A stretch of 64,000 bases of DNA from Niallia sp. XMNu-256. GTDB taxonomy: Bacteria > Bacillota > Bacilli > Bacillales > Cytobacillaceae. Positions 27,024 through 36,599 of the stretch are shown in pieces. How positions within the stretch are numbered: position 1 is the stretch's first letter; every line of letters starts with the position of its first letter. The notes beneath the pieces were generated by a model that worked only from the letters and a program-made list of their open reading frames with translations, made no database searches and was not told where the DNA came from. Both the position numbers and the translations under genes were made by a program. The DNA is taken from assembly GCF_036670015.1 (NCBI RefSeq), contig NZ_CP137636.1, positions 3,450,501 through 3,514,500 on the forward strand, given 5' to 3'.

Positions 27024-28466
27024 TTAAGTGGTAAGTCCTTTTTCACTAGGAACTTTTACAAGCATAGAAATAACAACAAAGGTAATCAACGAGAATACTA
27101 CAGGCAGAACAACAGTATGCATCCCTAATGCATTCGGATACAGCCTGTCAAAAAGAATATAGGATCCCATTCCAACAAGCATAGAGGAAATTGCTCCGTA
27201 CTTATTACCTCTACTCCAATACAACCCTAAAACGATCGGCCAAATAAAGACAGACTCTAAACCACCAAATGAAAAGAGGTTCAGCCATACTAATAAATCT
27301 GGCGGGCTAAGCGCAAAGATAAAAACAGCGAATCCAATGAGGATCGTAACAACAAAACTCATCGTTTTAATTTGCTTTTCCTTTGCATCTGGCTTAATGA
27401 AGTTTAAATAAATATCCTTCACAACAGATGAGCTGACGAGTATTAATAATGATGAAACAGTTGACATAATAGCTGCCATTGGAGCGGATAAAACTAACCC
27501 TGCCAAAATCGGCGGTAAAATCTCGAGGGTTAAAGTTGGCATAACTTTATCCCCAATCTCAATTCCAGGAAGGACTCCTCTAGCTAATACTCCAATCAGA
27601 TGCATTCCAAACATGATCGTCCCTACCACAACGGTACCAATGATAATCGCCCGGTGCATCGATTTTGCATTTTTATAAGACATTGCCCTTACTGCGATTT
27701 GGGGTAATCCAACAACTCCTACCCCAACCAAAATCCAAAAACTAGACACATACAATGGAGTCAATTCTCGTTGGGCACCATAGGGTGAAATTAAATTAGG
27801 ATTTTCAGCGGCCAGACTTTGCATAATCACTTCGAGCCCACCACCCGCCGCAATTGTGGCAACTAATAAAATGAGAGTTCCGACTAACATAATCATTCCT
27901 TGAACGGTGTCGGTCAGCACAACTGCCCTGAATCCACCAATAACCACATAGACAGCTACGGACAGAACAAAAATGAGCAAAGAGGTTTGATAAGATAACC
28001 CTGTTAGGGATTCGATTAGTCTGCCTCCTCCAACCCATTGAGCGGTCATCGATGAAAATAGAAAAATAATAATACTGATCGCAGAAATAAAGACAATCGT
28101 TTTGCTTTGATATCGATCTTTCAAAAAGTCAATTACGGTTATGTAATTATTTTTTTTCGCTATAATTGCAAATTTTTTCCCTAAGACCATCAGAACAAAG
28201 TACCCGGTAGGCAGCTGGGCCATCGATAACAGCACCCATCCAAGTCCTGTCGTATAGGCAACACCTGGTCCACCAATAAAGCTGGAGGCACTTCCATAAG
28301 TAGCAATCATCGTCATGGCAAGAACAAAACCGCCTAATTCCCTGCCACCGAGAAAGTACTCTTGTAAAAAACTATTCGATGATTTCACATAACGATTTGC
28401 CCAAATTCCGATTAAGAAAAAGACGACTAGAAAAAAGAGCATAGGTATAATCACGGAGATATTCAT
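27024..28466 (-). CDS. panF: Sodium/pantothenate symporter PanF
   Basis: A 480-residue sodium:solute symporter with about 13 transmembrane helices. Typical features are FLGGRELGGFVLAMTMIATYGSASSFIGGPG near residues 38-70 and GGFRAVVLTDTVQG near 180. It is assigned to pantothenate because the gene overlaps yhdT by 4 bp (ATGA), a pairing known from E. coli yhdT-panF. The ATG follows AAGGAGGGG. Confidence 0.88.
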   Translation of the reverse strand: MNISVIIPMLFFLVVFFLIGIWANRYVKSSNSFLQEYFLGGRELGGFVLAMTMIATYGSASSFIGGPGVAYTTGLGWVLLSMAQLPTGYFVLMVLGKKFAIIAKKNNYITVIDFLKDRYQSKTIVFISAISIIIFLFSSMTAQWVGGGRLIESLTGLSYQTSLLIFVLSVAVYVVIGGFRAVVLTDTVQGMIMLVGTLILLVATIAAGGGLEVIMQSLAAENPNLISPYGAQRELTPLYVSSFWILVGVGVVGLPQIAVRAMSYKNAKSMHRAIIIGTVVVGTIMFGMHLIGVLARGVLPGIEIGDKVMPTLTLEILPPILAGLVLSAPMAAIMSTVSSLLILVSSSVVKDIYLNFIKPDAKEKQIKTMSFVVTILIGFAVFIFALSPPDLLVWLNLFSFGGLESVFIWPIVLGLYWSRGNKYGAISSMLVGMGSYILFDRLYPNALGMHTVVLPVVFSLITFVVISMLVKVPSEKGLTT

Positions 28467-28741
28467 GATTGCCCCTCCTTATTCTCATCCTCGTCCTCAT
28501 CATAGGAAACCTCTTTGAAGAGAAACTTTACGGCAAAAGTAACAAGAATCGTCATGACAATAAATCCAACGAAACAGCTATAAAAGAACCATGCCGGCAT
28601 TCCGAGAATGTATTGATAGTCTTTTGGATCACCGTTTCCGAGTCCATAGGCAAAGCCATACCACCAAATAAAATTGATGATGACAAGAATCACTCCGATG
28701 ATCGCCTCCCGATTAGCAATTTTAAACCGCTTATCTTTCAA
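28463..28741 (-). CDS. yhdT: YhdT family membrane protein (DUF997)
   Basis: A 92-residue protein with two transmembrane helices (about 13-33 and 52-76) and an acidic C-terminal tail. NFIWWYGFAYG and YILGMPAWFFYSC are family signatures. It is thought to be a small partner of the PanF symporter; the role is unknown. The TTG start has GGAGG 8 bases upstream. Its stop overlaps the panF start, so the two are translationally coupled. Confidence 0.88.
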   Translation of the reverse strand: MKDKRFKIANREAIIGVILVIINFIWWYGFAYGLGNGDPKDYQYILGMPAWFFYSCFVGFIVMTILVTFAVKFLFKEVSYDEDEDENKEGQS

Positions 28742-28953
28742 GGCAAATTCCTCCTTTTTTGTAAAATTAGCTTACCCCTATTTGTTCATTTCAATTTTTA
28801 TCACAAAATCTGACACCATATTATACCATTAATTCCAAATTGATGGATAATTCTAAAACCAAGCTGATTTATGTCCGTTAAATATTTCTAATGCTCTTAC
28901 ATAAAAAAACATCAACTAACGAAGAATATTGATAAATTGGGAGGGAGTTTAGT

Positions 28954-30495
28954 GTGAAAAAAAAGTTAATAAAAAAACTATTTCAACACAACAGCAAAAA
29001 AACAACATATAAAGAAGAATCAAACTCCTATGAGATTGAATTAAAAAAGTTAGATATTTGGAGTAACCATGATGATAATCTTTCACTATTTAAATCTATC
29101 TACAGAGTTCCAGATAATGCAGATGTCAAAGTTCGCGAACTGACGATCCGCTCTGGCAGCCGCCGTGCCTTTATCATATACATTGGGACAATGGCTGATA
29201 CTCAAAACATTCAAGATGGAATCGTTGGAAAGCTCCTTGAAAAAGAGGATCCATCAGGGAAGATTGAAAATATTGTTTCCTATCCAATTTTCAAAACATC
29301 CTCTAATATCGGGGAAATTATAACAGATATAAATAGCGGAAACACTGCAATGTTTGTGGAAGGGGATCAACAATGCTATTTATTTGAAACAACGAAAATA
29401 CGTGGCAGAGGGATTGAGTCATCCCCCAATGAAGTAATTGTAAAGGGTGCCAAAGAGGCATTTGGAGAAAAACTAATTGATAACCTTGCCTTGATTCGCA
29501 AAAAAATCAAGAATGAAAGTTTGATGGTTGAGTCAAAGGTTATATCGCAACGGGCAAATAATAGTTTATTTATTATTTATGAAAATGATCTCGTTAATGG
29601 TGAGTTGCTGGAAGAGATTAAAAATAAACTAGACTCTCTTGATGCAGATGTAATACCCGACTTGAGCATCCTTGAACAATATATTGAGGAAAGACCAAGA
29701 TCATTTTTTCCTACCCTTCTATATACAGAACGTCCTGACCGGGCAGCCTCGTATATAGAAGAAGGACATATTGTTTTATTAATGGAAAATTCCCCTGGCT
29801 GTCTTATTTTGCCGGCTACTTTTTGGAGCTTATTTCATTCACCGGAGGATCATTATCTTCGGACTCCTTATGGAAACTTTATAAGGATTTTAAGGTTTGT
29901 TGCCTTATTTATTGCATTATTTACATCATCTTTTTATCTTGCAGGAACAACTTTTCATATAGGGATGATTCCACCTGATTTGTTAATGGCAATTGCCGGC
30001 TCAAGGGAGAGGGTGCCATTCCCATCTATTATAGAAGTGTTTATCATGGAACTAGCTTTTGAATTGATTAGAGAAGCAGGGTTACGCGTTCCCTCTCCCA
30101 TTGGCCCAACGATCGGAATTGTTGGGGCGCTCATATTAGGGCAAGCTGCGGTTCAAGCCAATATTATTAGCCCGATTATCATTATCGTCATTGCCTTAAG
30201 TGGTCTTAGTTCTTTTATTATTAGTGATGTGAGTATGAACTTTGCAATACGGATGACCCGCTTTTTATTTATTCTAGCATCAGGTTTTTTGGGAATTTAT
30301 GGTCTTACGGCCCTGTTAACTTGCGGATTATTTTACTTAGTGACATTAAAATCTTTTGGAACACCCTATTTTGCACCCATGACACCATATTATCCATCAT
30401 CAAAGGATACGACGATCCGTCATGTTCCGATGAAGGAAAGGTTTCGTCCGGGATACATCAAATCAAAAGATATGGTAAGACAAGGGAAGGATTGA
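28954..30495 (+). CDS. Spore germination receptor A subunit (GerA family)
   Basis: A 513-residue inner-membrane protein. The N-terminal hydrophilic domain (to about residue 290) contains VRELTIRSGSRRAFIIYIGTM and VEGDQQCYLFETTKIRGRGI, and RPRSFFPTLLYTERPDRAASYIEEGHIVLLMENSP precedes the five or so membrane helices. IREAGLRVPSPIGPTIGIVGALILG is a hallmark of GerA/GerKA/GerBA proteins. It forms the nutrient-sensing germinant receptor with the B and C subunits encoded next. The GTG start follows GGGAGGGA. Operon expression is expected in the forespore under SigG. Confidence 0.95.
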   Translation: MKKKLIKKLFQHNSKKTTYKEESNSYEIELKKLDIWSNHDDNLSLFKSIYRVPDNADVKVRELTIRSGSRRAFIIYIGTMADTQNIQDGIVGKLLEKEDPSGKIENIVSYPIFKTSSNIGEIITDINSGNTAMFVEGDQQCYLFETTKIRGRGIESSPNEVIVKGAKEAFGEKLIDNLALIRKKIKNESLMVESKVISQRANNSLFIIYENDLVNGELLEEIKNKLDSLDADVIPDLSILEQYIEERPRSFFPTLLYTERPDRAASYIEEGHIVLLMENSPGCLILPATFWSLFHSPEDHYLRTPYGNFIRILRFVALFIALFTSSFYLAGTTFHIGMIPPDLLMAIAGSRERVPFPSIIEVFIMELAFELIREAGLRVPSPIGPTIGIVGALILGQAAVQANIISPIIIIVIALSGLSSFIISDVSMNFAIRMTRFLFILASGFLGIYGLTALLTCGLFYLVTLKSFGTPYFAPMTPYYPSSKDTTIRHVPMKERFRPGYIKSKDMVRQGKD

Positions 30496-30502
30496 CAACT
30501 AT

Positions 30503-31612
30503 ATGAAACAACAGCCGCGAAAAATAAAAATTCGTGAATTTATAGCGATCATGATATCAGTAATTGGGGCCAAAGCAACGGAGGATACTCCTGTTGGCAT
30601 CTACAATCAGGTTCAAAACGCTGCGTGGATGATACCGATCCTTACTGGAATCCTTTTTATCCTTCCCCTGTTTTTATTGCTAAAAACATTATCCCTATTT
30701 GAGGGCAAAGGTTTATTCCAAGGAATTCAATTAATATTTGGAAAGTCCATTGGCTTTGTCGTCTGCCTTATCGTGTTTTTCATGCATACATCGGTTGTTT
30801 CATTCGATGCTAGAACATATTCCGATATTATTCGATCTTTTTATTTTCCGACTACACCCTATCTCGTTATTTCAGGAATCCTGATGTTCGTTTGTGCTTA
30901 TGGAGCAAAAAAAGGAATAGAGCATATTGGTTCAGTTGCCTACTTAGTCGTATTTTATTTAATGATTTCACTCAGTGTTGCCTGGATGTTAAGTCTTCAA
31001 GATACAAGTCTTGATGCAATTTTCCCTTTATTGGGAACAGGAGGAATGGAAATTTTAAAAACGAGTACCCTTCGATTTAACTTATATGTTGAATTTATAG
31101 TAGCTGCACTCTTAATCCCATATATGGCATCGATGAAAGAGTTTAAAAAAGGAACTTGGTTTACTTTGTTTTTTATGATAATCCTACTTAGCTCTTCAAT
31201 ATTGGTTTATGTTTGTTTGTTTGATCGGTCTATTGATGCAATCGGTTTTCCCTTTCATACATTGATTCGCTATATATCGCTTGGAAATTTTCTAAGCAAT
31301 GTTGAAGTCCTATTTTTTCCTGTCTGGATCATCGGATCATTTATTCGTTTCTCAGTTGCTATCTATTTCGGTGCCCTTATGTTTGGTCAAATTTTTAAAA
31401 TAAAGGATTTTGAATACTTGATTCCTGCACTTACCCTCATCTATTTATTAATAGGATTTATCCCGGAAGCACCCGCTGATGTTTCAGTTGACTACAAGCC
31501 CATCATACGGGATATAGCGGGATACACATACGTCACCTTGGCATTCCTTATATGGATAGTAGCACTGTTAAAAGGAGATTTTAAACATGCTAAAAAGAAA
31601 ACTAGTTTGTAA
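30503..31612 (+). CDS. Spore germination receptor B subunit (GerAB/GerKB type)
   Basis: A 369-residue integral membrane protein with about ten helices, belonging to the spore-germination subfamily of amino acid permeases (APC superfamily). It starts with KIKIREFIAIMISVIGAKATEDTP, typical of GerKB-like subunits. The B subunit binds the nutrient germinant in this family. It follows the A subunit by 7 bp and its end overlaps the C subunit gene by 26 bp, showing tight coupling. The germinant cannot be predicted. Confidence 0.95.
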   Translation: MKQQPRKIKIREFIAIMISVIGAKATEDTPVGIYNQVQNAAWMIPILTGILFILPLFLLLKTLSLFEGKGLFQGIQLIFGKSIGFVVCLIVFFMHTSVVSFDARTYSDIIRSFYFPTTPYLVISGILMFVCAYGAKKGIEHIGSVAYLVVFYLMISLSVAWMLSLQDTSLDAIFPLLGTGGMEILKTSTLRFNLYVEFIVAALLIPYMASMKEFKKGTWFTLFFMIILLSSSILVYVCLFDRSIDAIGFPFHTLIRYISLGNFLSNVEVLFFPVWIIGSFIRFSVAIYFGALMFGQIFKIKDFEYLIPALTLIYLLIGFIPEAPADVSVDYKPIIRDIAGYTYVTLAFLIWIVALLKGDFKHAKKKTSL

Positions 31613-32840
31613 AATGATCCTTCTCCTCCTATTAACAGGGAGTTTAACAGGTTGTTGGGATAGGGAGGAACTTGAAGACCGAGCCTATGTCATTGGTCTT
31701 GGAATTGACCCTTCAAAGGAAAAAGGAAAAATAAAAATAACTATGCTGTTTGCTAACCCAGAAGTTGGAACCATGCAGGGTGGCGGAGGATCAATTGAAG
31801 AGCCACGTGAAATTATTACCTTTGACGCATTGGACTTTGTGACAGCTAAAGGAACGGCCAATGCCATCATTTCTCGAGATGTAAGTTATGATTTATTAAA
31901 AGTTATTGTTGTATCAGAAGAGTTTGCAAAAGATCCTAGGTTTATTCCAACCATGTTTGATGCACGAAGGGACAAAGAAATCCGCATGGATAGTTACTTG
32001 GCCGTCTCCAAAGAAAAAGCTTACAAGTATTTTGTTAAAAATAAACCGAAAATGGAAACAAGACCTCATAAGTATTTTCAATTTATGATTAACCATGGAA
32101 TTGAGAATGGAATGATCCCTGATTCAACTCTTTTCCGTTTTTTTACAACCATAGATCGAGATGCAGATTTATTTTTGGCGATGTACACTTCGGCGGAAAG
32201 AAAAAAAAATGCCCCCATTAGTGGGGAGGATGATTTCACGGCAGGGGAATTAAACGCAACAGGTGAACTTGATGAAACTCAATTTATCGGATCAGCTGTT
32301 TTTAGAAATGGAAAAATGGTCCATACATTAACTGGTTTGGAGACTCGAGTTGTGAATATATTGGATGACACAACGGAAATTAAGGATATTCTTACTAATC
32401 TTCCTGATCCATTTTCAAATAAGTTAGACGAGCTGATGGCCATTAGAATTATTAAAAGAGAAAATAATAAGATTAAGATGAATCCCCAAGCCTCTAAGCT
32501 CAAAATCGATATTACAGTCCCTTTACAGTTTGAGGTCATGACAAACCCTTCCATGGTAAACCTAGCGAAGAGTGATAAAAACCAAAAGATATTAAAAGAG
32601 AAGATTGAAAAACATATTATTGAAACCTTTGAACGGTTTCTCCATAAAACACAAGCAGAGCTAAAAGGTTCTCCGTATCCGTTATCCATCCATGCAAGAA
32701 AAGACTTTACAACCATGCAAGAGTTTGATGAATTCAATTGGAAGAAAAAATATCCCGATGCGGATATTTCAGTCAACTTGGATCTACGGGTGATCGACTA
32801 CAATGCCCAAAATAAAAAACCAACGTTTATGGAGGATTAA
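31587..32840 (+). CDS. Spore germination receptor C subunit, lipoprotein (GerAC type)
   Basis: A 417-residue lipoprotein. The signal peptide ends at the lipobox LTGC (Cys at about residue 23), followed by WDREELEDRAYVIGLGID, the GerAC family signature. The body is the extracellular three-domain Ger C fold, on the outer face of the spore inner membrane. Two stretches of charged residues in the middle (RKKNAPISGEDDFTAGELN) look like a loop. AAAGGAG precedes the ATG. Third gene of the operon. Confidence 0.95.
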   Translation: MLKRKLVCKMILLLLLTGSLTGCWDREELEDRAYVIGLGIDPSKEKGKIKITMLFANPEVGTMQGGGGSIEEPREIITFDALDFVTAKGTANAIISRDVSYDLLKVIVVSEEFAKDPRFIPTMFDARRDKEIRMDSYLAVSKEKAYKYFVKNKPKMETRPHKYFQFMINHGIENGMIPDSTLFRFFTTIDRDADLFLAMYTSAERKKNAPISGEDDFTAGELNATGELDETQFIGSAVFRNGKMVHTLTGLETRVVNILDDTTEIKDILTNLPDPFSNKLDELMAIRIIKRENNKIKMNPQASKLKIDITVPLQFEVMTNPSMVNLAKSDKNQKILKEKIEKHIIETFERFLHKTQAELKGSPYPLSIHARKDFTTMQEFDEFNWKKKYPDADISVNLDLRVIDYNAQNKKPTFMED

Positions 32841-32843
32841 GTG

Positions 32844-33002
32844 ATGCAAATCTTGTTTTTTTTAATAATCATTTGGATCTTTATTTATACGTTTGGCTTT
32901 GCGGTCACCCTATGGAAAGAAAAACAAAAATTCGGGGCACTTGCCATCATGAGCTTGTGCCTTGTACTTTTGGTTCTTCCGTTTTTTTCAAACTATAAAT
33001 AA
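32844..33002 (+). CDS. Small two-helix membrane protein, probable D subunit of the germination receptor
   Basis: A 52-residue protein with two hydrophobic helices (about 3-22 and 31-48) joined by a short basic turn (WKEKQKFG). GGAGG lies 8 bases before the ATG, and only 3 bases separate it from the C subunit stop. Several gerA-type operons encode a small D protein with two membrane helices that modulates germination; size, topology and position fit. Sequence similarity cannot be judged at this length. Confidence 0.75.
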   Translation: MQILFFLIIIWIFIYTFGFAVTLWKEKQKFGALAIMSLCLVLLVLPFFSNYK

Positions 33003-33013
33003 CCTGAATTTGG

Positions 33014-33060
33014 TTAACGTAAAGGAACCTTTTGGCAAAACTTTTTGACCTTTACGTTAA
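33014..33060. terminator. Terminator of the ger operon
   Basis: TTAACGTAAAGG pairs with CCTTTACGTTAA over a 23-nt loop, between the convergent ger operon and the next minus-strand gene. Confidence 0.65.
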
Positions 33061-33075
33061 TCTTCTATATTATTT

Positions 33076-33915
33076 TTATTTCGTTAGCCGATTTGTTAAT
33101 TGTCCATATACCCAATATACAAGCAAGGCAACCACTAAAGGTAAACAAGCAAATAAAGCAGGATTCCAAAAACCAAAAAACTGTACCAACCCTATTTTTT
33201 CATATAGAGCCACTACGATCCCATCAACTAAGTACATGCCAATAAACCAGAACCATCCCCATTTCCGTTGAATCATAAAGCTAACAACAATCGAGTGAAT
33301 AAAAATAAACAGAGCCTCAATAAATACAGAATCACGAACAGGGTCTTGGAAAACACCAATATGGAATAGATGGCTTTTCGCCACAGTTTTAAGTAGATAA
33401 ACAATGGTATTGCTGATAAATACTAATATCAGATAAATATTTACCCAATCGACCCATTGTTTTCGATTTAGCATCAACCCATCCCACCATCGGGCAAGAT
33501 AGAATCCAATAAAGGTAAAAGTTCCAGTATATATCGTTTTCCACCAATGGTGTACATAGATATCAAGCCTTAAAAATAACATTTCAATTCCCATTAAAAG
33601 CAAACAAAAACCGATTACCCACAACACATTTAACCGGAAAGAAACTATACACATCGCTATCGTTGGAACCGCAATTCCCTGCGAAACAACCGCACCGAAT
33701 ATGGAATCATACCATTTATTGTTAAAAATATAGGGATAATAGTCATATGAGTTGAATAGAACTTTAATCACAAATTCAAATATATAAGATAATCCACAGG
33801 TAAACAAAAAAACATACAGGGTCCTTGCTCTTGGAATGAATGATTTCCATAACGTAAAAATAAACAAAAGAACAGAACCTGATGTTAAAATTAAATACCA
33901 AGTAATATTTGGCAT
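33076..33915 (-). CDS. Integral membrane protein of unknown function, about 8 helices
   Basis: I do not recognise this 279-residue protein. It is very hydrophobic with roughly eight membrane helices and many aromatic residues (WYL, FYLARWWDG, GWFWFIGMYLVDG). YDYYPYIFNNKWYDSIFGAVVSQG near residue 57 is a striking polar loop. It somewhat resembles the CBO0543-type membrane proteins of spore formers, but that is a guess. The ATG is preceded by a GAGG-containing stretch. It faces the ger operon end to end and has its own promoter region shared with divergent hemAT. Confidence 0.65.
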   Translation of the reverse strand: MPNITWYLILTSGSVLLFIFTLWKSFIPRARTLYVFLFTCGLSYIFEFVIKVLFNSYDYYPYIFNNKWYDSIFGAVVSQGIAVPTIAMCIVSFRLNVLWVIGFCLLLMGIEMLFLRLDIYVHHWWKTIYTGTFTFIGFYLARWWDGLMLNRKQWVDWVNIYLILVFISNTIVYLLKTVAKSHLFHIGVFQDPVRDSVFIEALFIFIHSIVVSFMIQRKWGWFWFIGMYLVDGIVVALYEKIGLVQFFGFWNPALFACLPLVVALLVYWVYGQLTNRLTK

Positions 33916-34127
33916 TAAAATATCCCCTCAAAGACTCATTTTTCCTTTTATTTTCTCCAATTTCAATAAGATATAAACGCTTTATATCTTAAAGTTTCCA
34001 TCCCTAACATTCTATGTTTCGCTATGTATCTAATTAATCTAAAGAATTACTATTATCGAATAATAAAGGTATTTGGTCCTATTATTGTGGTATTATTTAC
34101 ATAAAGAAAGTTAAAGGAGGATACTCC

Positions 34128-35420
34128 ATGTTTTTTAAGAAAAAAAAACATGCAACAACCAGTTGGAGTTATCAATCAGGGGTCGGAAAAATAGATATTA
34201 GGAGAGATAGTGATATTGATAGACAAATTAAAATCACTGGACTTACTGAGAAAGATCTCGATATCATTCATGCTTTACGACCTTTTATTATCGCGAGATT
34301 GGATGAAATTGTTGAAAACTTCTACACCAATCTTGAAAAGGAAACTTTATTATTAAAAATAATTAATGACCATAGTTCAACCGATCGTTTGAAAAGGACT
34401 TTGAAGCAGCATCTCACAGAGACCTTTTCAGGGGTGATTGATAGAGAGTATATTGATAAGAGAAAACGAATTGCTCACATGCATGTCCGGATTGAATTGC
34501 CCACCAAATGGTATATGGCTTCCTTTCAAATCTTACTCTCATCATTGGCCTCCATCATTGACCAAAATGTAGAAAATAAAGAAGATCGTATAACAGCATT
34601 TCTCGCTACTTCAAAAATAATCAATTTTGAACAACAGCTTGTTCTTGATGCTTATGAAGAAGAAGTGAATCGCATCAAAACCTTTGCTGAAGAACAAAAA
34701 CGTTCCATTCGTGAACAAGTAACTGTAGCTTCACAAAATTTGGCAGCGATTTCACAAGAGACGGATGCCTCTTATCAACATCTTTGCAATCAATCAAATG
34801 ACATTGTCGAGCTTGCCAATAGAGGATCATCGCTTTCGAAACTAGCAGAAGATCGAGCTTTAAAAGGCAAAGAACAATTACACAAGCAAACAGTAAATCT
34901 ATCAAACATTCAAAACTCAGTTCATGAAATCTCAAATGATGTTCGGGTCCTTCTCGATATTTCTAAACAAACTCAGGAAATCGTTGAAATTGTTACAGGG
35001 ATTGCCGATCAGACGAATCTCCTCTCCTTAAATGCAGCAATTGAAGCCGCAAGAGCAGGTGAACATGGACGAGGTTTCTCTGTTGTCGCTGATGAAGTAA
35101 GAAAGCTTTCAGAGGAAACGAAGAAATCTGTGACAACGGTTTCAACGCTCACATTAAATACAAATACACAAATAGAAAAACTGAAGAAATCCCTTGAAAT
35201 GATCAAAAGTGCTGTCTCTAGTGAAAACAATACGATGATAGAAACCGAAAAGTCGTTCCAAGAAATTCTTAGTGCATTGGATCAAGCAAAAGTTCAAAAT
35301 CATAAAATAGAGGAAGAATTAACCTCTTTCGTTAATCGAACCTTTGAGCTGGGGGATGCTTTTAAAGAGGTCGCCAGTTCTGCTACAGATTTAACACTCG
35401 TTTCGCAGGATATGAAGTAA
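34128..35420 (+). CDS. hemAT: Haem-based aerotaxis transducer HemAT
   Basis: A 430-residue soluble globin-coupled chemotaxis receptor. The N-terminal protoglobin domain spans about residues 20-185. The proximal haem histidine lies in [20 protein letters not shown] (about 120-125). A methyl-accepting signalling domain follows, with the conserved hairpin tip [24 protein letters not shown] near residue 290-312. There is no transmembrane segment. Oxygen binding steers CheA activity and so aerotaxis, which implies that this organism is flagellated. AAAGGAGG precedes the ATG. Confidence 0.95.
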   Translation: MFFKKKKHATTSWSYQSGVGKIDIRRDSDIDRQIKITGLTEKDLDIIHALRPFIIARLDEIVENFYTNLEKETLLLKIINDHSSTDRLKRTLKQHLTETFSGVIDREYIDKRKRIAHMHVRIELPTKWYMASFQILLSSLASIIDQNVENKEDRITAFLATSKIINFEQQLVLDAYEEEVNRIKTFAEEQKRSIREQVTVASQNLAAISQETDASYQHLCNQSNDIVELANRGSSLSKLAEDRALKGKEQLHKQTVNLSNIQNSVHEISNDVRVLLDISKQTQEIVEIVTGIADQTNLLSLNAAIEAARAGEHGRGFSVVADEVRKLSEETKKSVTTVSTLTLNTNTQIEKLKKSLEMIKSAVSSENNTMIETEKSFQEILSALDQAKVQNHKIEEELTSFVNRTFELGDAFKEVASSATDLTLVSQDMK

Positions 35421-35439
35421 GGAGTAGATGAGAGAAAAA

Positions 35440-35580
35440 GAAACTGGGAGACCCTGTCTCCCACCATTACCTCGATATTGAAAATATTATGAGGAAATCT
35501 TACCGTTTTACCGACAAGAAATCCCATGCAGTACTCTCTGGCCCCTCTTTAGACATGGGATAGAATTGCGGTTAGCTCTA
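35440..35580. other. Hairpin-rich intergenic segment between hemAT and aroD
   Basis: Three inverted repeats occur in a row: CTGGGAGAC with GTCTCCCAC (35444-35463), TCCCATG with CATGGGA (35521-35560), and CGGTTAGCTCTAGCCG (35570-35585). The first may terminate hemAT. The others look like a small structured element or a decayed mobile hairpin. Confidence 0.45.
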
Positions 35581-35592
35581 GCCGTGGGAGTG

Positions 35593-36354
35593 TCAGAGGC
35601 TTTTATGTAAGATTTCCAACACTTGACGTAATTCAGCTACTGGGATTTGACCAGGAGCGGATGCTTCTTTGCCTGCCCCAAATGTAAATGCAGAACCAAA
35701 TACTTCACCTGCTAGTCGACTGATGACTCCAGTTCCACCCATAGACATTGTAATGATTGGACGATCTCCATATTGGGTTTTCATGGTATTTGTCGCATCC
35801 AATAATGTAATCACATCCCTAACTGAATTTGGCATGACCGCAATTTTGGGAATATCTGCACCATACTCCTGCATTTTCACTAAACGTGATAAGATTTCCT
35901 CTTTACTTGGTGTTTTCTCGAAATCATGATTAGACATGACAACAAACACACTTTTTTCTTTTGCAAGGGATAGAATTGCGTTCACATATTTTTCACCTGT
36001 AAATAGCTCAACATCAATTAAATCGATATCTCCCGTCGTAATGGCTGTTTGATTTAATTCAACATAGTATTCTTCACTTATGATTTTGCTTCCGCCTTCT
36101 TTATGGGTACGAAATGTAAAAAGCAATAATTCTTTGTCAAATGTGGCTTTTAATACTGAAATTAGTTGTTTTACTAGTTCTAAATTTTCCACACCCTCGT
36201 AAAGATCAACACGCCATTCAACTACATCTGGTTTGAGTTCCTTCACTAATTGCGCTTCCTGTATGATCTCCTTTTTCGTTGTACCTACTAGAGGGACAAT
36301 AATTTTTGGTGCACCTTCACCGATTTTTACATGTTTGATTTGTAGTGTACTCAT
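35593..36354 (-). CDS. aroD: Type I 3-dehydroquinate dehydratase
   Basis: A 253-residue TIM-barrel enzyme that dehydrates 3-dehydroquinate to 3-dehydroshikimate in the shikimate pathway through a Schiff base. The Schiff-base lysine is in IPKIAVMPNS (about residue 170) and the catalytic histidine in MSNHDFEKTP (about 142). ITMSMGGTGVISRLAGEVFGSAFTFG closes the active site. AAGGAGGATT precedes the ATG. Many Bacillus instead use a type II enzyme in this step, so this may be a second or catabolic enzyme; a divergent LysR regulator lies 246 bp away and may control it. Confidence 0.93.
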   Translation of the reverse strand: MSTLQIKHVKIGEGAPKIIVPLVGTTKKEIIQEAQLVKELKPDVVEWRVDLYEGVENLELVKQLISVLKATFDKELLLFTFRTHKEGGSKIISEEYYVELNQTAITTGDIDLIDVELFTGEKYVNAILSLAKEKSVFVVMSNHDFEKTPSKEEILSRLVKMQEYGADIPKIAVMPNSVRDVITLLDATNTMKTQYGDRPIITMSMGGTGVISRLAGEVFGSAFTFGAGKEASAPGQIPVAELRQVLEILHKSL

Positions 36355-36599
36355 CTAATCCTCCTTGATAAGACCGTTTTATTTTATTAAGAATCATTTT
36401 ATCTCATTCTTTTTTTCTATCAATAGAAAGGGTTAAAATAATAGTAGGGCATAGAAAAATCAAAAGATTCAGGATTATTTTCGACATATTTGTGAACAAT
36501 CGAACATTTCCTAGACAGTTTGGAAATCTATGCATAAAATCTTAAGTAAAGGGTATTTTGTAGACATACTCATAATATTTCTCTATGAGAGGAGATTTT

